64,000 bases of DNA. Origin: CALKUP01 sp964492735 (GTDB lineage: Bacteria; Patescibacteriota; Patescibacteriia; UBA9570; XYC2-FULL-38-9). Position 1 is the stretch's first letter, and each line of letters starts with the position of its first letter. Of this stretch, positions 33,722 through 41,793 are shown piece after piece. Made by a program: the position numbers and the translations under genes. The stretch spans positions 62,001-126,000 of the forward strand of contig CAZBLE010000001.1 in NCBI GenBank assembly GCA_964492735.1. Reading direction: 5' to 3'. A model generated the notes under the pieces. It saw only the letters and a list, made by a program, of their open reading frames with translations, did no database searches and had not been told where the DNA came from.

Positions 33722-34996
33722 TTAAAGAGAATCATATTCACGCACAGTGAGCTGCGCTTCAATTTGCTTCACCGTTTCAATCGCAACAGACACAACAATC
33801 AACAACGATGTTCCGCCAATAGCGATATTTTGAAAACTCCCTGAAGACAATGCCTGAACAATCAACGGTAAAATCGCAATCGTTCCAAGGAACAATGCAC
33901 CGGCAAGTAAGATACGGTTTGATACCATTCGTAAATAATTTTCTGTATCTTTTCCTGGGCGAATACCTGGAATAAAGCTGCCGCCTCGTTGCAAGTTTTC
34001 CGCAATACGCTCTGGGTGAAACACAACTCCTGTATAAAAATACGAAAAGACAACAACAAGAACAAAATAGAAGATACCATTCACTAATTGATTTTGTGAC
34101 CATGTCACGATAAATTGCATGGCTGGATTTAAAAACCCAACATTAATTTGCAACAACCACTGCGCGGCAAGTTGTGGAACGGTTGTTAATGTCACAGCAA
34201 AAATAATTGGAATAACACCCGCTTGATTCACGCGTAATGGCAAATAACTTTTTTGACTTGTCGCATTGTGGTGACGCGCATGAGACATTGGAATATTGCG
34301 CTGCCCTTCTGTTACGAACACAACTCCAATAATTGTAATAAAGCCAACAACAAGGAATGCGAGAACAGTTGGAATCTGTGAAGAATCAAATGTAATAAAT
34401 ACTTGTTGCAAGCTTGTTGGAAGACCTGCGATAATTCCAGCAAAAATAATTAATGAAACACCGTTGCCTAGTTGCTTTTCTGTAATCAATTCACCAAGCC
34501 ACATTAAAAAAATAGAGCCTGCTGTAACGGTTGCAATAGCCACAACCCAGTCCATTGTTGACATTGTTGTCGACAAAATTGTATTTCCAGAAGCAGTCTG
34601 TAATAACGAAATTGTACCAAAGCCTTGCAACATTGCGAGCGGGACTGCTGCATAACGGGTGTATTGCTGAATTTTTTGCTGCCCACTCGCCCCCTCTTTT
34701 GCCATTTCATCAAGCTGCGGAATAACCATCTGCAACACTTGAAAAATAATCGACGCTGTGATGTATGGACCAACACCCATCATGACAATAGAAAAGTTTT
34801 TCAGCGCGCCACCAGAGAATACATTAAAAAAACCTAATACTTGGTTTTGTTGAAATAATTGCGCTAACGCATCAGTACTCACTCCCGGAATCGGAATATG
34901 AGATGCAATTCGAAAAATAATGAGCATTGCAGCAATAAAAAGAATGCGGTTTCGTAAATCGCGAATTGACCACAGCTTTTTGAGTGTATTCCACAT
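33722..34996 (-). CDS. secY: Protein translocase subunit SecY
   Basis: SecY is the pore of the Sec translocon. The 424-residue protein has ten predicted membrane helices. It begins LWSIRDLRNRILFIAAMLIIFRIASHIPIPGV and contains FNVFSGGALKNFSIVMMGVGPYITASI and the cytoplasmic loop RNIPMSHARH. The C-terminal FIPGIRPGKDTENYLRMVSNRI block is family-diagnostic. Upstream, a ~100-base palindrome separates it from rplO. Confidence 0.98.
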   Translation of the reverse strand: MWNTLKKLWSIRDLRNRILFIAAMLIIFRIASHIPIPGVSTDALAQLFQQNQVLGFFNVFSGGALKNFSIVMMGVGPYITASIIFQVLQMVIPQLDEMAKEGASGQQKIQQYTRYAAVPLAMLQGFGTISLLQTASGNTILSTTMSTMDWVVAIATVTAGSIFLMWLGELITEKQLGNGVSLIIFAGIIAGLPTSLQQVFITFDSSQIPTVLAFLVVGFITIIGVVFVTEGQRNIPMSHARHHNATSQKSYLPLRVNQAGVIPIIFAVTLTTVPQLAAQWLLQINVGFLNPAMQFIVTWSQNQLVNGIFYFVLVVVFSYFYTGVVFHPERIAENLQRGGSFIPGIRPGKDTENYLRMVSNRILLAGALFLGTIAILPLIVQALSSGSFQNIAIGGTSLLIVVSVAIETVKQIEAQLTVREYDSL

Positions 34997-35080
34997 AGTG
35001 ATAGCTTACTCTTTTATCAAGGCTTTTTCAAGGTTGAAATAGTGACCGTTCGCGCTGCCGGAATAATATATGTTATTGCA

Positions 35081-35181
35081 TGCGGCGAAGCCGATGCTTT
35101 GAGACGACGTTGTTGGGTGACGACGGCAGACTTGCCGTCAAAACCAACGCAGTCGTCGAGAAGTCATTGGCTCAAGCCGCA
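35081..35181. repeat. About 100-base long palindrome between rplO and secY
   Basis: Nested pairing arms run from TGCGGC/GCCGCA at the outside, through ACGAC/GTCGT and GTTGG/CCAAC, to the perfect central hairpin GACGGCA-GACT-TGCCGTC. There are short bulges between arms. There is no T-run, so it is not an ordinary terminator. Its size and architecture are like the element at 7867-7965, though the sequence differs. It may be a mobile palindromic element or an RNA processing signal in the ribosomal transcript. Confidence 0.7.
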
Positions 35182-35189
35182 AACATGAA

Positions 35190-35663
35190 CTATTTTTTCT
35201 CTTTTTTTGGACGAACGTATTTTGTTGATGGAATTTGTTCAATTGCTCCACCTGCTTTTGTAATTGCTTCTACAGCTGTTTTTGAAAAACGATGTGCAGT
35301 CACAGTCAATTTCTTTTTCAATTCACCATCGCCGAGAATTTTTACCTTTGTTCCTTTTTTTGGAATCAAGCCAGCTGCAAATAACGCTTCTACTGTAACA
35401 GCAGCGCCATCAGCAAATTTTTCTTCCAGCTGACCAACATTTACACCATACAATTTCACGTGCATTGATGTAAAACCACGATTCTTTTTCAATTTCAAGA
35501 TTGTTTGTTTCAAACCACGAAGTTTCAAACCACCTTTACCGCCAGAACGTGCACGTTGACCTTTCATACCGCGGCCAGAATAATTTCCTGATGAACTATT
35601 ACCACGTCCAACACGAATTTTTTTCTTACCACTTGTTTTTGGGAGTGTGTGAAGTTCTAACAT
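35190..35663 (-). CDS. rplO: 50S ribosomal protein L15 (uL15)
   Basis: The 157-residue protein has the Gly/Lys/Arg-rich start (LHTLPKTSGKKKIRVGRGNSSSGNYSGRGMKGQRARSGG) and the C-terminal fold with VTVEALFAAGLIPKKGTKVKILGDGEL. It stabilises late 23S assembly. It follows rpsE by one base; rpmD (L30), normally between rpsE and rplO, is absent. Confidence 0.98.
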   Translation of the reverse strand: MLELHTLPKTSGKKKIRVGRGNSSSGNYSGRGMKGQRARSGGKGGLKLRGLKQTILKLKKNRGFTSMHVKLYGVNVGQLEEKFADGAAVTVEALFAAGLIPKKGTKVKILGDGELKKKLTVTAHRFSKTAVEAITKAGGAIEQIPSTKYVRPKKEKK

Positions 35664-35664
35664 A

Positions 35665-36378
35665 TTATTCAGCTTGCTTATCTTTAAGCTGTTTCTTCAT
35701 TGCATCTTTTGTTGACAAAGATCCTAATGCTTCAATAACAGCTCCTAAGTTATTAATTTTATTGTTTGAACCTTTCATTTTTGACACGATGTTTTGTACG
35801 CCAGCCATTTCAAGGGCAACACGAACAGCACCACCCGCAATCAGCCCTGTACCTTCTTTTGCTGGTTTCAAAAGCACAATCGCACCTTTGTTTCGGTATT
35901 CAACAGTGTGTGGAATCGAACCTTCAACGATTGGTACTTGGATCAAACGTTTCTTCGCGTAATTTGTTGCTTTTTGTACAGCAAGTTGTACATCAGCACC
36001 TTTTTTCACACCCATTCCAATTCGACCTTTTTTATCGCCAACGATAACGCAGGCACGGAAACTCATACGTTTACCACCAGCCATTACACGAGTTACACGA
36101 GCAAGGTCAATAATTTTTGATTCAAATTCATCTTGTGGCTGATCATCACGTCGACCACGACCACCGCGTCCACGACCATCTCGGCCGCCACCACGTTGAT
36201 CACCACCGCGTCCACCACGACCACCTTGGCCTGTGCGTTGATCACCACCGCGCGCAGCTCCTCGAGGACGACGAGTATCGCCGGCTGGACGAGCGTCTGC
36301 TGCTGGTGCTGTTGCTTCAGCTGACACGTCTGTTTTTGGAGTTGTTGATTCTACTTGTTTTTCAGTCATAGTATTCAC
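35665..36378 (-). CDS. rpsE: 30S ribosomal protein S5 (uS5) with RGG-rich N-terminal extension
   Basis: S5 lines the mRNA entry side of the 30S subunit and affects decoding accuracy. The conserved part begins at FESKIIDLARVTRVMAGGKRMSFRACVIVGDKKGRIGMGVKKG. The 237-residue length includes ~80 extra N-terminal residues, mostly Arg/Gly repeats (GGRGGRGGDQRGGGRDGRG), likely disordered and RNA-binding. The extension contains ARPAGDTR, also present in the C-terminal extension of S3, its structural neighbour. Confidence 0.97.
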   Translation of the reverse strand: MNTMTEKQVESTTPKTDVSAEATAPAADARPAGDTRRPRGAARGGDQRTGQGGRGGRGGDQRGGGRDGRGRGGRGRRDDQPQDEFESKIIDLARVTRVMAGGKRMSFRACVIVGDKKGRIGMGVKKGADVQLAVQKATNYAKKRLIQVPIVEGSIPHTVEYRNKGAIVLLKPAKEGTGLIAGGAVRVALEMAGVQNIVSKMKGSNNKINNLGAVIEALGSLSTKDAMKKQLKDKQAE

Positions 36379-36386
36379 ATCTAATA

Positions 36387-36734
36387 TTAGAAGACGAGCC
36401 CTCCTTCGCGAGCACCATCTGCTAGCGCTTTCACGCGACCATGATACAAGAATGATCCGCGATCAAAGACAACAGTTGCAACATTTTGCTTTTTCGCAAG
36501 CTCAGCAATTGTTTTTCCAACAGCCATCGCCTTCTCTGTTTTTGTTCCTTTTTCATTTCGATCATCAGCATATGCCAATGTCTTGCCATTCACGTCATCA
36601 ATAAGCTGACAAGAGATGTGCGCAAGAGTACGGGTAACGCGCAAGCGTGGTCGCTCTGCGGTTCCAGAAATACGCGCGCGTGTACGATGAGCGCGGCGAT
36701 ATTTTTTGAATTGTTTGTGTGCATTCGTATTCAT
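36387..36734 (-). CDS. rplR: 50S ribosomal protein L18 (uL18)
   Basis: The 115-residue 5S rRNA-binding protein has RAHRTRARISGTAERPRLRVTRTLAHISCQLIDDVNGKTLA and ends VATVVFDRGSFLYHGRVKALADGAREGGLVF, the family signature. It sits between rplF and rpsE in the standard order. Confidence 0.98.
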   Translation of the reverse strand: MNTNAHKQFKKYRRAHRTRARISGTAERPRLRVTRTLAHISCQLIDDVNGKTLAYADDRNEKGTKTEKAMAVGKTIAELAKKQNVATVVFDRGSFLYHGRVKALADGAREGGLVF

Positions 36735-36745
36735 ATGTGTTCAAA

Positions 36746-37291
36746 TTACGCCGCTCCGGCTGCTTGTTTACCTTGTTTACGGCGAATGATTTCTTCAGCA
36801 TACTTAATACCTTTCCCCTTATACGGTTCTGGTTTTCGAATCTTACGAATGTTACTCGCAACTTCACCAACAAGTTGTTTATCAATACTTGTTAGTTTTA
36901 ATGTGTTGCCATCTACTTCACCTTTAACACCCTCTGGAAGATCTACAATCACTGGATGAGAATACCCAGCTTTGACAGTCAATTTTTGACCGCTCACTTG
37001 CCAGTTATATCCAACACCATTAATTTCAAGAACAATTTCATATCCTTCTGTCACACCAATAATCATGCCGCGAAGCAGTGAAGCCACTGTTCCCCACATT
37101 GCTTTTTGACGTTTGTTTTCTGGATTTGCAACAGAAGTTTGAATACCTTCCTCTACTTGTTCCATTTTCACCCATGGGTGCATTTCTTGTTTCAGTTCTC
37201 CTTTTGGACCTTTAACGGTAACGATATTTTCAGTGATCGTCACGGAAACATCCTCTGGAACTGTGATTGGTCGTTTTGCAATACGTGACAT
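36746..37291 (-). CDS. rplF: 50S ribosomal protein L6 (uL6)
   Basis: The start at MSRIAKRPITVPEDVSVTI (37291) gives 181 residues; the open frame upstream adds 11 unrelated residues. The two repeated beta domains and the C-terminal RKPEPYKGKGIKYAEEIIRRKQGK are typical. L6 binds near the sarcin-ricin loop and factor site. Confidence 0.98.
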   Translation of the reverse strand: MSRIAKRPITVPEDVSVTITENIVTVKGPKGELKQEMHPWVKMEQVEEGIQTSVANPENKRQKAMWGTVASLLRGMIIGVTEGYEIVLEINGVGYNWQVSGQKLTVKAGYSHPVIVDLPEGVKGEVDGNTLKLTSIDKQLVGEVASNIRKIRKPEPYKGKGIKYAEEIIRRKQGKQAAGAA

Positions 37292-37295
37292 AAGC

Positions 37296-37691
37296 CTAGA
37301 AAATTTCACAGAGAACCTCACCACCCAATTTTTGAGAGCGAGCTTTTTTATTAGTCATCAATCCCTTTGATGTTGAAATAACAGCAATTCCGAGGTTGTC
37401 ATAGACATACGGCAAATCACCAGCTGGAGCGTATACACGACGACCAGGAGTACTGATACGACGAAGTGATGTGATTGTCGCTGCATTACCGTTATATTTT
37501 AATGTGACGCGCAAAACTGGACGATTTGCAACTGTCTCATCTTTTGTTACTCCTGCAACATATCCTTCTTCCGCAAGAATTGTCGCAAGACGAAATTTGA
37601 GATTACTATATGGAATCTCTACTTCTGTTTTGTGTGCCCCGAGTGCGTTTTTAATGCGGGCAAGCATGTCTGCAATTGGATCTGTCATCAT
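37296..37691 (-). CDS. rpsH: 30S ribosomal protein S8 (uS8)
   Basis: S8 is a primary 16S rRNA binder. The start MMTDPIADMLARIKNA (37691; the second Met at 37688 is equally possible) replaces a longer open frame without homology. The C-terminal block GIAVISTSKGLMTNKKARSQKLGGEVLCEIF is family-diagnostic. In E. coli, S8 represses the spc operon; whether it does here is not visible. Confidence 0.98.
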   Translation of the reverse strand: MMTDPIADMLARIKNALGAHKTEVEIPYSNLKFRLATILAEEGYVAGVTKDETVANRPVLRVTLKYNGNAATITSLRRISTPGRRVYAPAGDLPYVYDNLGIAVISTSKGLMTNKKARSQKLGGEVLCEIF

Positions 37692-37695
37692 ATGT

Positions 37696-37890
37696 TTACC
37701 AGCTTGATTTCTTAATTCCAGGGAGTGCACCTTGTTCTGCTAATTCGCGGAAGCAAATGCGGCAGAGGTCAAAGTCACGCATATACCCATGAGGTCGTGA
37801 ACATTTCCAACAGCGGCGGACAATCCGGCTACTAAACTTCGGATTGCGTCGGGAACGTTCTGATTTAACTCGTTGTGATGTTTTTGCCAT
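37696..37890 (-). CDS. rpsN: 30S ribosomal protein S14, zinc-binding short form (uS14)
   Basis: The 64-residue protein carries the C+ zinc motif CWKCSRPHGYMRDFDLCRICFRELA and the end GALPGIKKSSW typical of type Z S14. It lies between rplE and rpsH with 4- to 8-base gaps. Confidence 0.98.
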   Translation of the reverse strand: MAKTSQRVKSERSRRNPKFSSRIVRRCWKCSRPHGYMRDFDLCRICFRELAEQGALPGIKKSSW

Positions 37891-37898
37891 ACTGTTGG

Positions 37899-38444
37899 TT
37901 AGCTCTTTTTCTTAAATGGGAATCCAAACGCTTCTAGCAGCGCTTTTCCCTCTTCATCTGTTGTTGCTGTTGTAACAATGTTAATCTCCAGTCCAATAAT
38001 TTTTTCTACTTCATCAGATGCAATTTCTGGAAATACAATGTGTTCTGGAAAGCCGATACTGTAATTTCCTTTTCCATCAAATGCTTTATCTGAAAGACCT
38101 TGGAAATCACGAACGCGTGGAAGAGCAACATTCATGAGCTTGTCAAAAAATGCATACATGCGTTCACCACGTAATGTGACTTTACCACCAACAACCATAC
38201 CTTCACGAATTTTAAAATTACTGATGGATTTTCGTGCCAATGTTTTCACTGGCTTTTGTCCAGTAATACGCTCAAGTACTTGTAATGCTACTTCTGCATA
38301 TTGTGGATCTGATAATGACTTTCCAAGACCAACATTGAGAACGATTTTTTCTAATCGTGGTGCGGCCATTGGATTCTTTGTGCCGAGCATCTCTGCGAGC
38401 TTAGGCAAGATTTCTTTTGAATATTGTTCCTGTAATCGATTCAT
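37899..38444 (-). CDS. rplE: 50S ribosomal protein L5 (uL5)
   Basis: The 181-residue 5S rRNA-binding protein has APRLEKIVLNVGLGKSL, TLARKSISNFKIREGMVVGGKVTLRGERMYAFFDKL and GNYSIGFPEHIVFPEI. It occupies the standard position between rplX and rpsN. Confidence 0.98.
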   Translation of the reverse strand: MNRLQEQYSKEILPKLAEMLGTKNPMAAPRLEKIVLNVGLGKSLSDPQYAEVALQVLERITGQKPVKTLARKSISNFKIREGMVVGGKVTLRGERMYAFFDKLMNVALPRVRDFQGLSDKAFDGKGNYSIGFPEHIVFPEIASDEVEKIIGLEINIVTTATTDEEGKALLEAFGFPFKKKS

Positions 38445-38450
38445 ATATTT

Positions 38451-38882
38451 CTATTCAGCTTTCTTTTTCTTGCTTTCTGTCGCTTTCTTTGCTGCGGGCT
38501 TTTTTGCTTCAGTTTTTTTCTCAGCCTTTACTTCTTCTTTCTTCACTGGTTTTCGACTTTTTGAAGCTTTCACAAAACGTGTTTTGGTTGTTGAACCATC
38601 AACTGCTTTAGTGACTGTATATCCAACACGTCCAGGTTTTCCAGTTTCTTCATCAATCAACATCACATTACTTGAATGGATTGGTGAAAAATATTCAATG
38701 CGTTGTCCTTTTTGATCTTTTTGGTTGGTCTTCATGTGTTTCACACTTTTGTTCACACCATCAATAACAACTAATGAACGCGCTGCGATGACTTGTGATA
38801 CAGTTCCGGTTTTGCCACGATCTTTTCCTGACAATACCAACACACGATCTCCCGTTTTAATTTTCAATTTCATCTTTTTCAT
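38451..38882 (-). CDS. rplX: 50S ribosomal protein L24 (uL24) with Lys/Ala-rich tail
   Basis: Starting at MKKMKLKIKTGDRVLVLSGKDRGKTG (38882) gives 143 residues. The KOW-motif body is normal and is followed by RPGRVGYTV-type residues. A ~45-residue Lys/Glu/Ala-rich tail (KAEKKTEAKKPAAKKATESKKKK) is an unusual extension, probably disordered and rRNA-binding. Confidence 0.96.
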   Translation of the reverse strand: MKKMKLKIKTGDRVLVLSGKDRGKTGTVSQVIAARSLVVIDGVNKSVKHMKTNQKDQKGQRIEYFSPIHSSNVMLIDEETGKPGRVGYTVTKAVDGSTTKTRFVKASKSRKPVKKEEVKAEKKTEAKKPAAKKATESKKKKAE

Positions 38883-38892
38883 ATGTGTGTGA

Positions 38893-39261
38893 TTATAATA
38901 CTTCAGGCGCGAGTGACGCGATTTTATTATAGCCGGCATTTTTCACCTCACGTGCAATCGGTCCAAAAATACGTGTTCCTTTTGGTTCACCATTTTTATC
39001 AATAATGACACACGCATTTTCATCAAAGCGGATGTAGGTTCCATCTGGACGACGCGTTTCTTTACGAATACGAACGACAACAGCATCGTGCACTTCTCCT
39101 TTTTTAACAGCAGCATGTGGAGTTGCTTGCTTTACAGTGACTTTAATAATATCACCAAGACCAGCATAGCGACGCTTGTAGCCATTTTTCACTTGAATTG
39201 TTTTGACGAGCTTACCGCCGGAGTTGTCCGCGACGTGTAGCATTGTTTCGGATTGGATCAT
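38893..39261 (-). CDS. rplN: 50S ribosomal protein L14 (uL14)
   Basis: The 122-residue protein begins MIQSETMLHVADNSGGKLVKTIQV. It has GDIIKVTVKQATPHAAVKKGEVHDAVVVRIRKETRRPDGTYIRFDENACVII and the C-terminal GTRIFGPIAREV. L14 contacts 16S rRNA at bridge B8. Confidence 0.99.
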   Translation of the reverse strand: MIQSETMLHVADNSGGKLVKTIQVKNGYKRRYAGLGDIIKVTVKQATPHAAVKKGEVHDAVVVRIRKETRRPDGTYIRFDENACVIIDKNGEPKGTRIFGPIAREVKNAGYNKIASLAPEVL

Positions 39262-39267
39262 AGTGGT

Positions 39268-39525
39268 CTATTGGCTTTGTGAAATAACTCTCCAGCGTTT
39301 TGTTTTACTGAGAGGGCGGCATGGAACAAATTCAACGGTGTCACCAGTTTTAAATTCATTGCGTTCATCATGAACGTGAAACTTAGTTGTACGAGTATAG
39401 AGTTTTCCGTATAAATGATGTCGTAATTTTCGCGCGACTGCAACGACAAGTGTTTTGTCGCCTTTATCAGATACGACAACGCCTACGAGACGTTTTTGTA
39501 ATGTTGTTGGTGTAGTTGTTGTCAT
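39268..39525 (-). CDS. rpsQ: 30S ribosomal protein S17 (uS17)
   Basis: The 85-residue OB-fold protein has KRLVGVVVSDKGDKTLVVAVARKLRHHLYGKLYTRTTKFHVHDERNEFKTGDTVEFVPCRPLSKTKRWRVI. It is a primary 16S rRNA binder in the usual place between rpmC and rplN. Confidence 0.98.
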   Translation of the reverse strand: MTTTTPTTLQKRLVGVVVSDKGDKTLVVAVARKLRHHLYGKLYTRTTKFHVHDERNEFKTGDTVEFVPCRPLSKTKRWRVISQSQ

Positions 39526-39528
39526 ATA

Positions 39529-39723
39529 TTATTCAGTCTTTGTTCGTTTGGTGAGCTCACTGAGAATGCGAGCGATGCGTTTGCGAGTTTGTTTGATAAC
39601 GTGGACCTTTGTGAGTTTCATGGTTGCAACGTCGAAGCGTTGTTGTTGCAGCTCCCCGCGAGCGGTTGCAAGGTCTTTTTGCAGAGCGGCTGTTTCCATG
39701 TCTTTGAATTCATTGTTTTTCAT
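39529..39723 (-). CDS. rpmC: 50S ribosomal protein L29 (uL29)
   Basis: The 64-residue, two-helix protein has LQKDLATARGELQQQRFDVATMKLTKVHVIKQTRKRIARILSEL. It sits near the peptide exit and the trigger-factor site. It is flanked by rplP and rpsQ with 3- to 6-base gaps. Confidence 0.97.
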   Translation of the reverse strand: MKNNEFKDMETAALQKDLATARGELQQQRFDVATMKLTKVHVIKQTRKRIARILSELTKRTKTE

Positions 39724-39729
39724 ATACTC

Positions 39730-40140
39730 CTATTTCTTAATGAATTTTGTTTTCACTGGAAGCTTATGAGCTGCGAGACGAAATGCTTCGCGAGCTTGAA
39801 CTTCTGTGACGCCATCGATTTCAAACAAGATTGTTCCTGGTTTTACATTGACGACGTAGTGATCAACCCCACCTTTTCCTCCACCCATGCGGATTTCACC
39901 ACCTTTGAGGGTTACTGGACGCTGTGGGAAGATGCGGATCCAGATTTTTCCGCCACGTTGGACGAAGCGGGTCATGGCGCGACGCGCGGCTTCGATTTGG
40001 CGAGCGGTGACGCGAGAACTTTCCATTGATTTGAGTGCAAAGCTCCCAAATGCAATATCCGTTTTCCGTGTCGCGACAACGTCATCGCGAGTTGGTGGAT
40101 TGTGCCATTTTCGATGTTTAACTTTTTTTGGAATCATCAT
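39730..40140 (-). CDS. rplP: 50S ribosomal protein L16 (uL16)
   Basis: The 136-residue protein contains GSFALKSMESSRVTARQIEAARRAMTRFVQRGGKIWIRIFPQRPVTLKGGEIRMGGGKGGVDHYVVNVKPGTILFEIDG. L16 helps to shape the A-site region of 23S rRNA. Overall length and motifs are normal. Confidence 0.99.
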   Translation of the reverse strand: MMIPKKVKHRKWHNPPTRDDVVATRKTDIAFGSFALKSMESSRVTARQIEAARRAMTRFVQRGGKIWIRIFPQRPVTLKGGEIRMGGGKGGVDHYVVNVKPGTILFEIDGVTEVQAREAFRLAAHKLPVKTKFIKK

Positions 40141-40153
40141 ATGCGTTCACACC

Positions 40154-41008
40154 TTAAGCGGTTTTTTCAATATCAGCTTTTTTGCGCAACACGGTTTTTC
40201 CAGCTTCACCAGTTGACTTTGTAGCTCCTTTTGTACGAGTTGCACCAGCAGCTGTTCGACTTGCTGGACGACGATTACGTGTATCACCAGCTGGTCGAGC
40301 ACCTGCGCGGCCATCTGAGCGATGATTACGTTTTCCTGTTGCCGCTGTTTCTTCTACAGGTTCATCACCAAAACTATCACCTGTATATACCCATACTTTT
40401 ACACCAATAATACCGTACATTGTTTGCGCAACACCACGAGAATAATCAATCTTCGCGCGAAGTGTGTGTAGTGGAAGACGACCACGGTTCACTTTTTCTG
40501 TTCGAGCAATATCAGCACCATTCAAACGGCCAGATACTTGGATACGAGCGCCAAGAGCGCCAGCGCGCATGACTTGCTCAATTGAGCGTTTCATTGCACG
40601 ACGGAATGGAACACGCGCTTCGAGTTGATCGCGAATACCTTGGTAAATCAATTCAGCAGAAACATCAGCATCACGAACTTCTTGAATGCTCATTTGAATT
40701 TGCATTTTTGTGCTACCAAATAACGCTTTCTTCAATTCTTTTTTCGTATCTTCAATCAACGAACCTCCGCGACCAATAACCACACCTGGTTTACTTGTGT
40801 GGATAATGATTGTTGTTTGCTCAGGAGCTGAACGTTCAATATCAACACGAGAAACACCTGCATCACGAAATTTCTTTTTCAAGAAACGACGAATCAATAC
40901 ATCTTCTTTGAGGAGCGCAGCGTATTGGTTACGCGTTGCAAACCAACGAGACGGTGACGTAAAGGTTGTCACTTGGCGGAATACTTTTGGATTAATCTTT
41001 TTTCCCAT
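40154..41008 (-). CDS. rpsC: 30S ribosomal protein S3 (uS3) with basic C-terminal extension
   Basis: S3 holds mRNA at the entry pore. The KH domain (TTIIIHTSKPGVVIGRGGSLIEDTKKEL) and the C-terminal core (GRLNGADIARTEKVNRGRLPLHTLRAKIDYSRGVAQTMYGIIGVKVWVYTGDSF) are normal. The ~65 residues after that are a disordered Arg/Ala/Thr tail containing ARPAGDTR, an octapeptide shared with the S5 N-terminal extension. Confidence 0.98.
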   Translation of the reverse strand: MGKKINPKVFRQVTTFTSPSRWFATRNQYAALLKEDVLIRRFLKKKFRDAGVSRVDIERSAPEQTTIIIHTSKPGVVIGRGGSLIEDTKKELKKALFGSTKMQIQMSIQEVRDADVSAELIYQGIRDQLEARVPFRRAMKRSIEQVMRAGALGARIQVSGRLNGADIARTEKVNRGRLPLHTLRAKIDYSRGVAQTMYGIIGVKVWVYTGDSFGDEPVEETAATGKRNHRSDGRAGARPAGDTRNRRPASRTAAGATRTKGATKSTGEAGKTVLRKKADIEKTA

Positions 41009-41018
41009 ATAGTTCTCG

Positions 41019-41438
41019 TTAGTTCTTTGTGGATTTTTTGACTTCCTTTTCCTCTGCTTCCCCTTCGATCTTCACTTCAGCTTTTTTCGCTTTCACTTTT
41101 TTTACTTCCTGACTTTTTACTGTAACGCGAATACTACTGGTTCGTTTGCGGATCATTCCAGCGCGACCAAAAGCGCGAGCGCGGAATCGTTTGATTGTAA
41201 ACCCTTCGTCAACAGCAATTTCAGCAATAACTAAAGAGTCTTCTGAGAGTTTATAATTGTGTGTTGCGTTTGCCGCTGCTGAGTTAATCAACTTTAATGT
41301 TGGTTCTGCTCCTTTTTTGTTCATGTACTGAAGTGTACGACGAGCATTCGCAACAGACATGCCACGAACTTGGTCAACAACCAATCGTAGTTTTCGTGCA
41401 CTGATGCGGAGATTTTTAACTGATGCTTTGACTTCCAT
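41019..41438 (-). CDS. rplV: 50S ribosomal protein L22 (uL22)
   Basis: The 139-residue protein has VKNLRISARKLRLVVDQVRGMSVANARRTLQYMNKKGAEPTLKLINSAAANATHN and the exit-tunnel hairpin FTIKRFRARAFGRAGMIRKRTSSIRVTV. A Lys/Glu-rich ~30-residue tail is appended. Confidence 0.98.
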   Translation of the reverse strand: MEVKASVKNLRISARKLRLVVDQVRGMSVANARRTLQYMNKKGAEPTLKLINSAAANATHNYKLSEDSLVIAEIAVDEGFTIKRFRARAFGRAGMIRKRTSSIRVTVKSQEVKKVKAKKAEVKIEGEAEEKEVKKSTKN

Positions 41439-41450
41439 AAAATTCTAGGA

Positions 41451-41780
41451 TTACGCGCCTTGCGCTTTACTAATTTGCGCCTTGGCAGCAGCAGCTCCAG
41501 CAGCTGCTTGATCTTTCGCCATTTTACCACCATGACCACGAAATGTACGTGTTGGGGAAAATTCACCAAGTTTATGACCAACCATATTTTCTACAACGTA
41601 TACATCAATAAATTGACGACCATTGTGTACACCAAACGTCATGCCAATCATTTCTGGAACGATCGTTGAAGATCGTGCCCATGTCTTGATGGTTTTCTTT
41701 TCGCCTGATTCTTTTGCTTTGAGGATTTTCTTCATCAATTTTTCGTTGATGAATGCTCCTTTTTTAAGACTTCGACTCAT
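41451..41780 (-). CDS. rpsS: 30S ribosomal protein S19 (uS19)
   Basis: The 109-residue protein begins MSRSLKKGAFINEKLMKKI. It has TWARSSTIVPEMIGMTFGVHNGRQFIDVYVVENMVGHKLGEFSPTRTFRGHGGK. An Ala/Gln-rich tail of ~20 residues is extra. S19 contacts the A-site finger and S13. Confidence 0.99.
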   Translation of the reverse strand: MSRSLKKGAFINEKLMKKILKAKESGEKKTIKTWARSSTIVPEMIGMTFGVHNGRQFIDVYVVENMVGHKLGEFSPTRTFRGHGGKMAKDQAAAGAAAAKAQISKAQGA

Positions 41781-41793
41781 AGGATCATTTCAA

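Noticed and set aside
36117..36371. Plus-strand frames rich in His/Asp/Thr repeats opposite rpsE
   Set aside because: They are the complement of the RGG-coding region of S5 and only reflect its repetitive codons.
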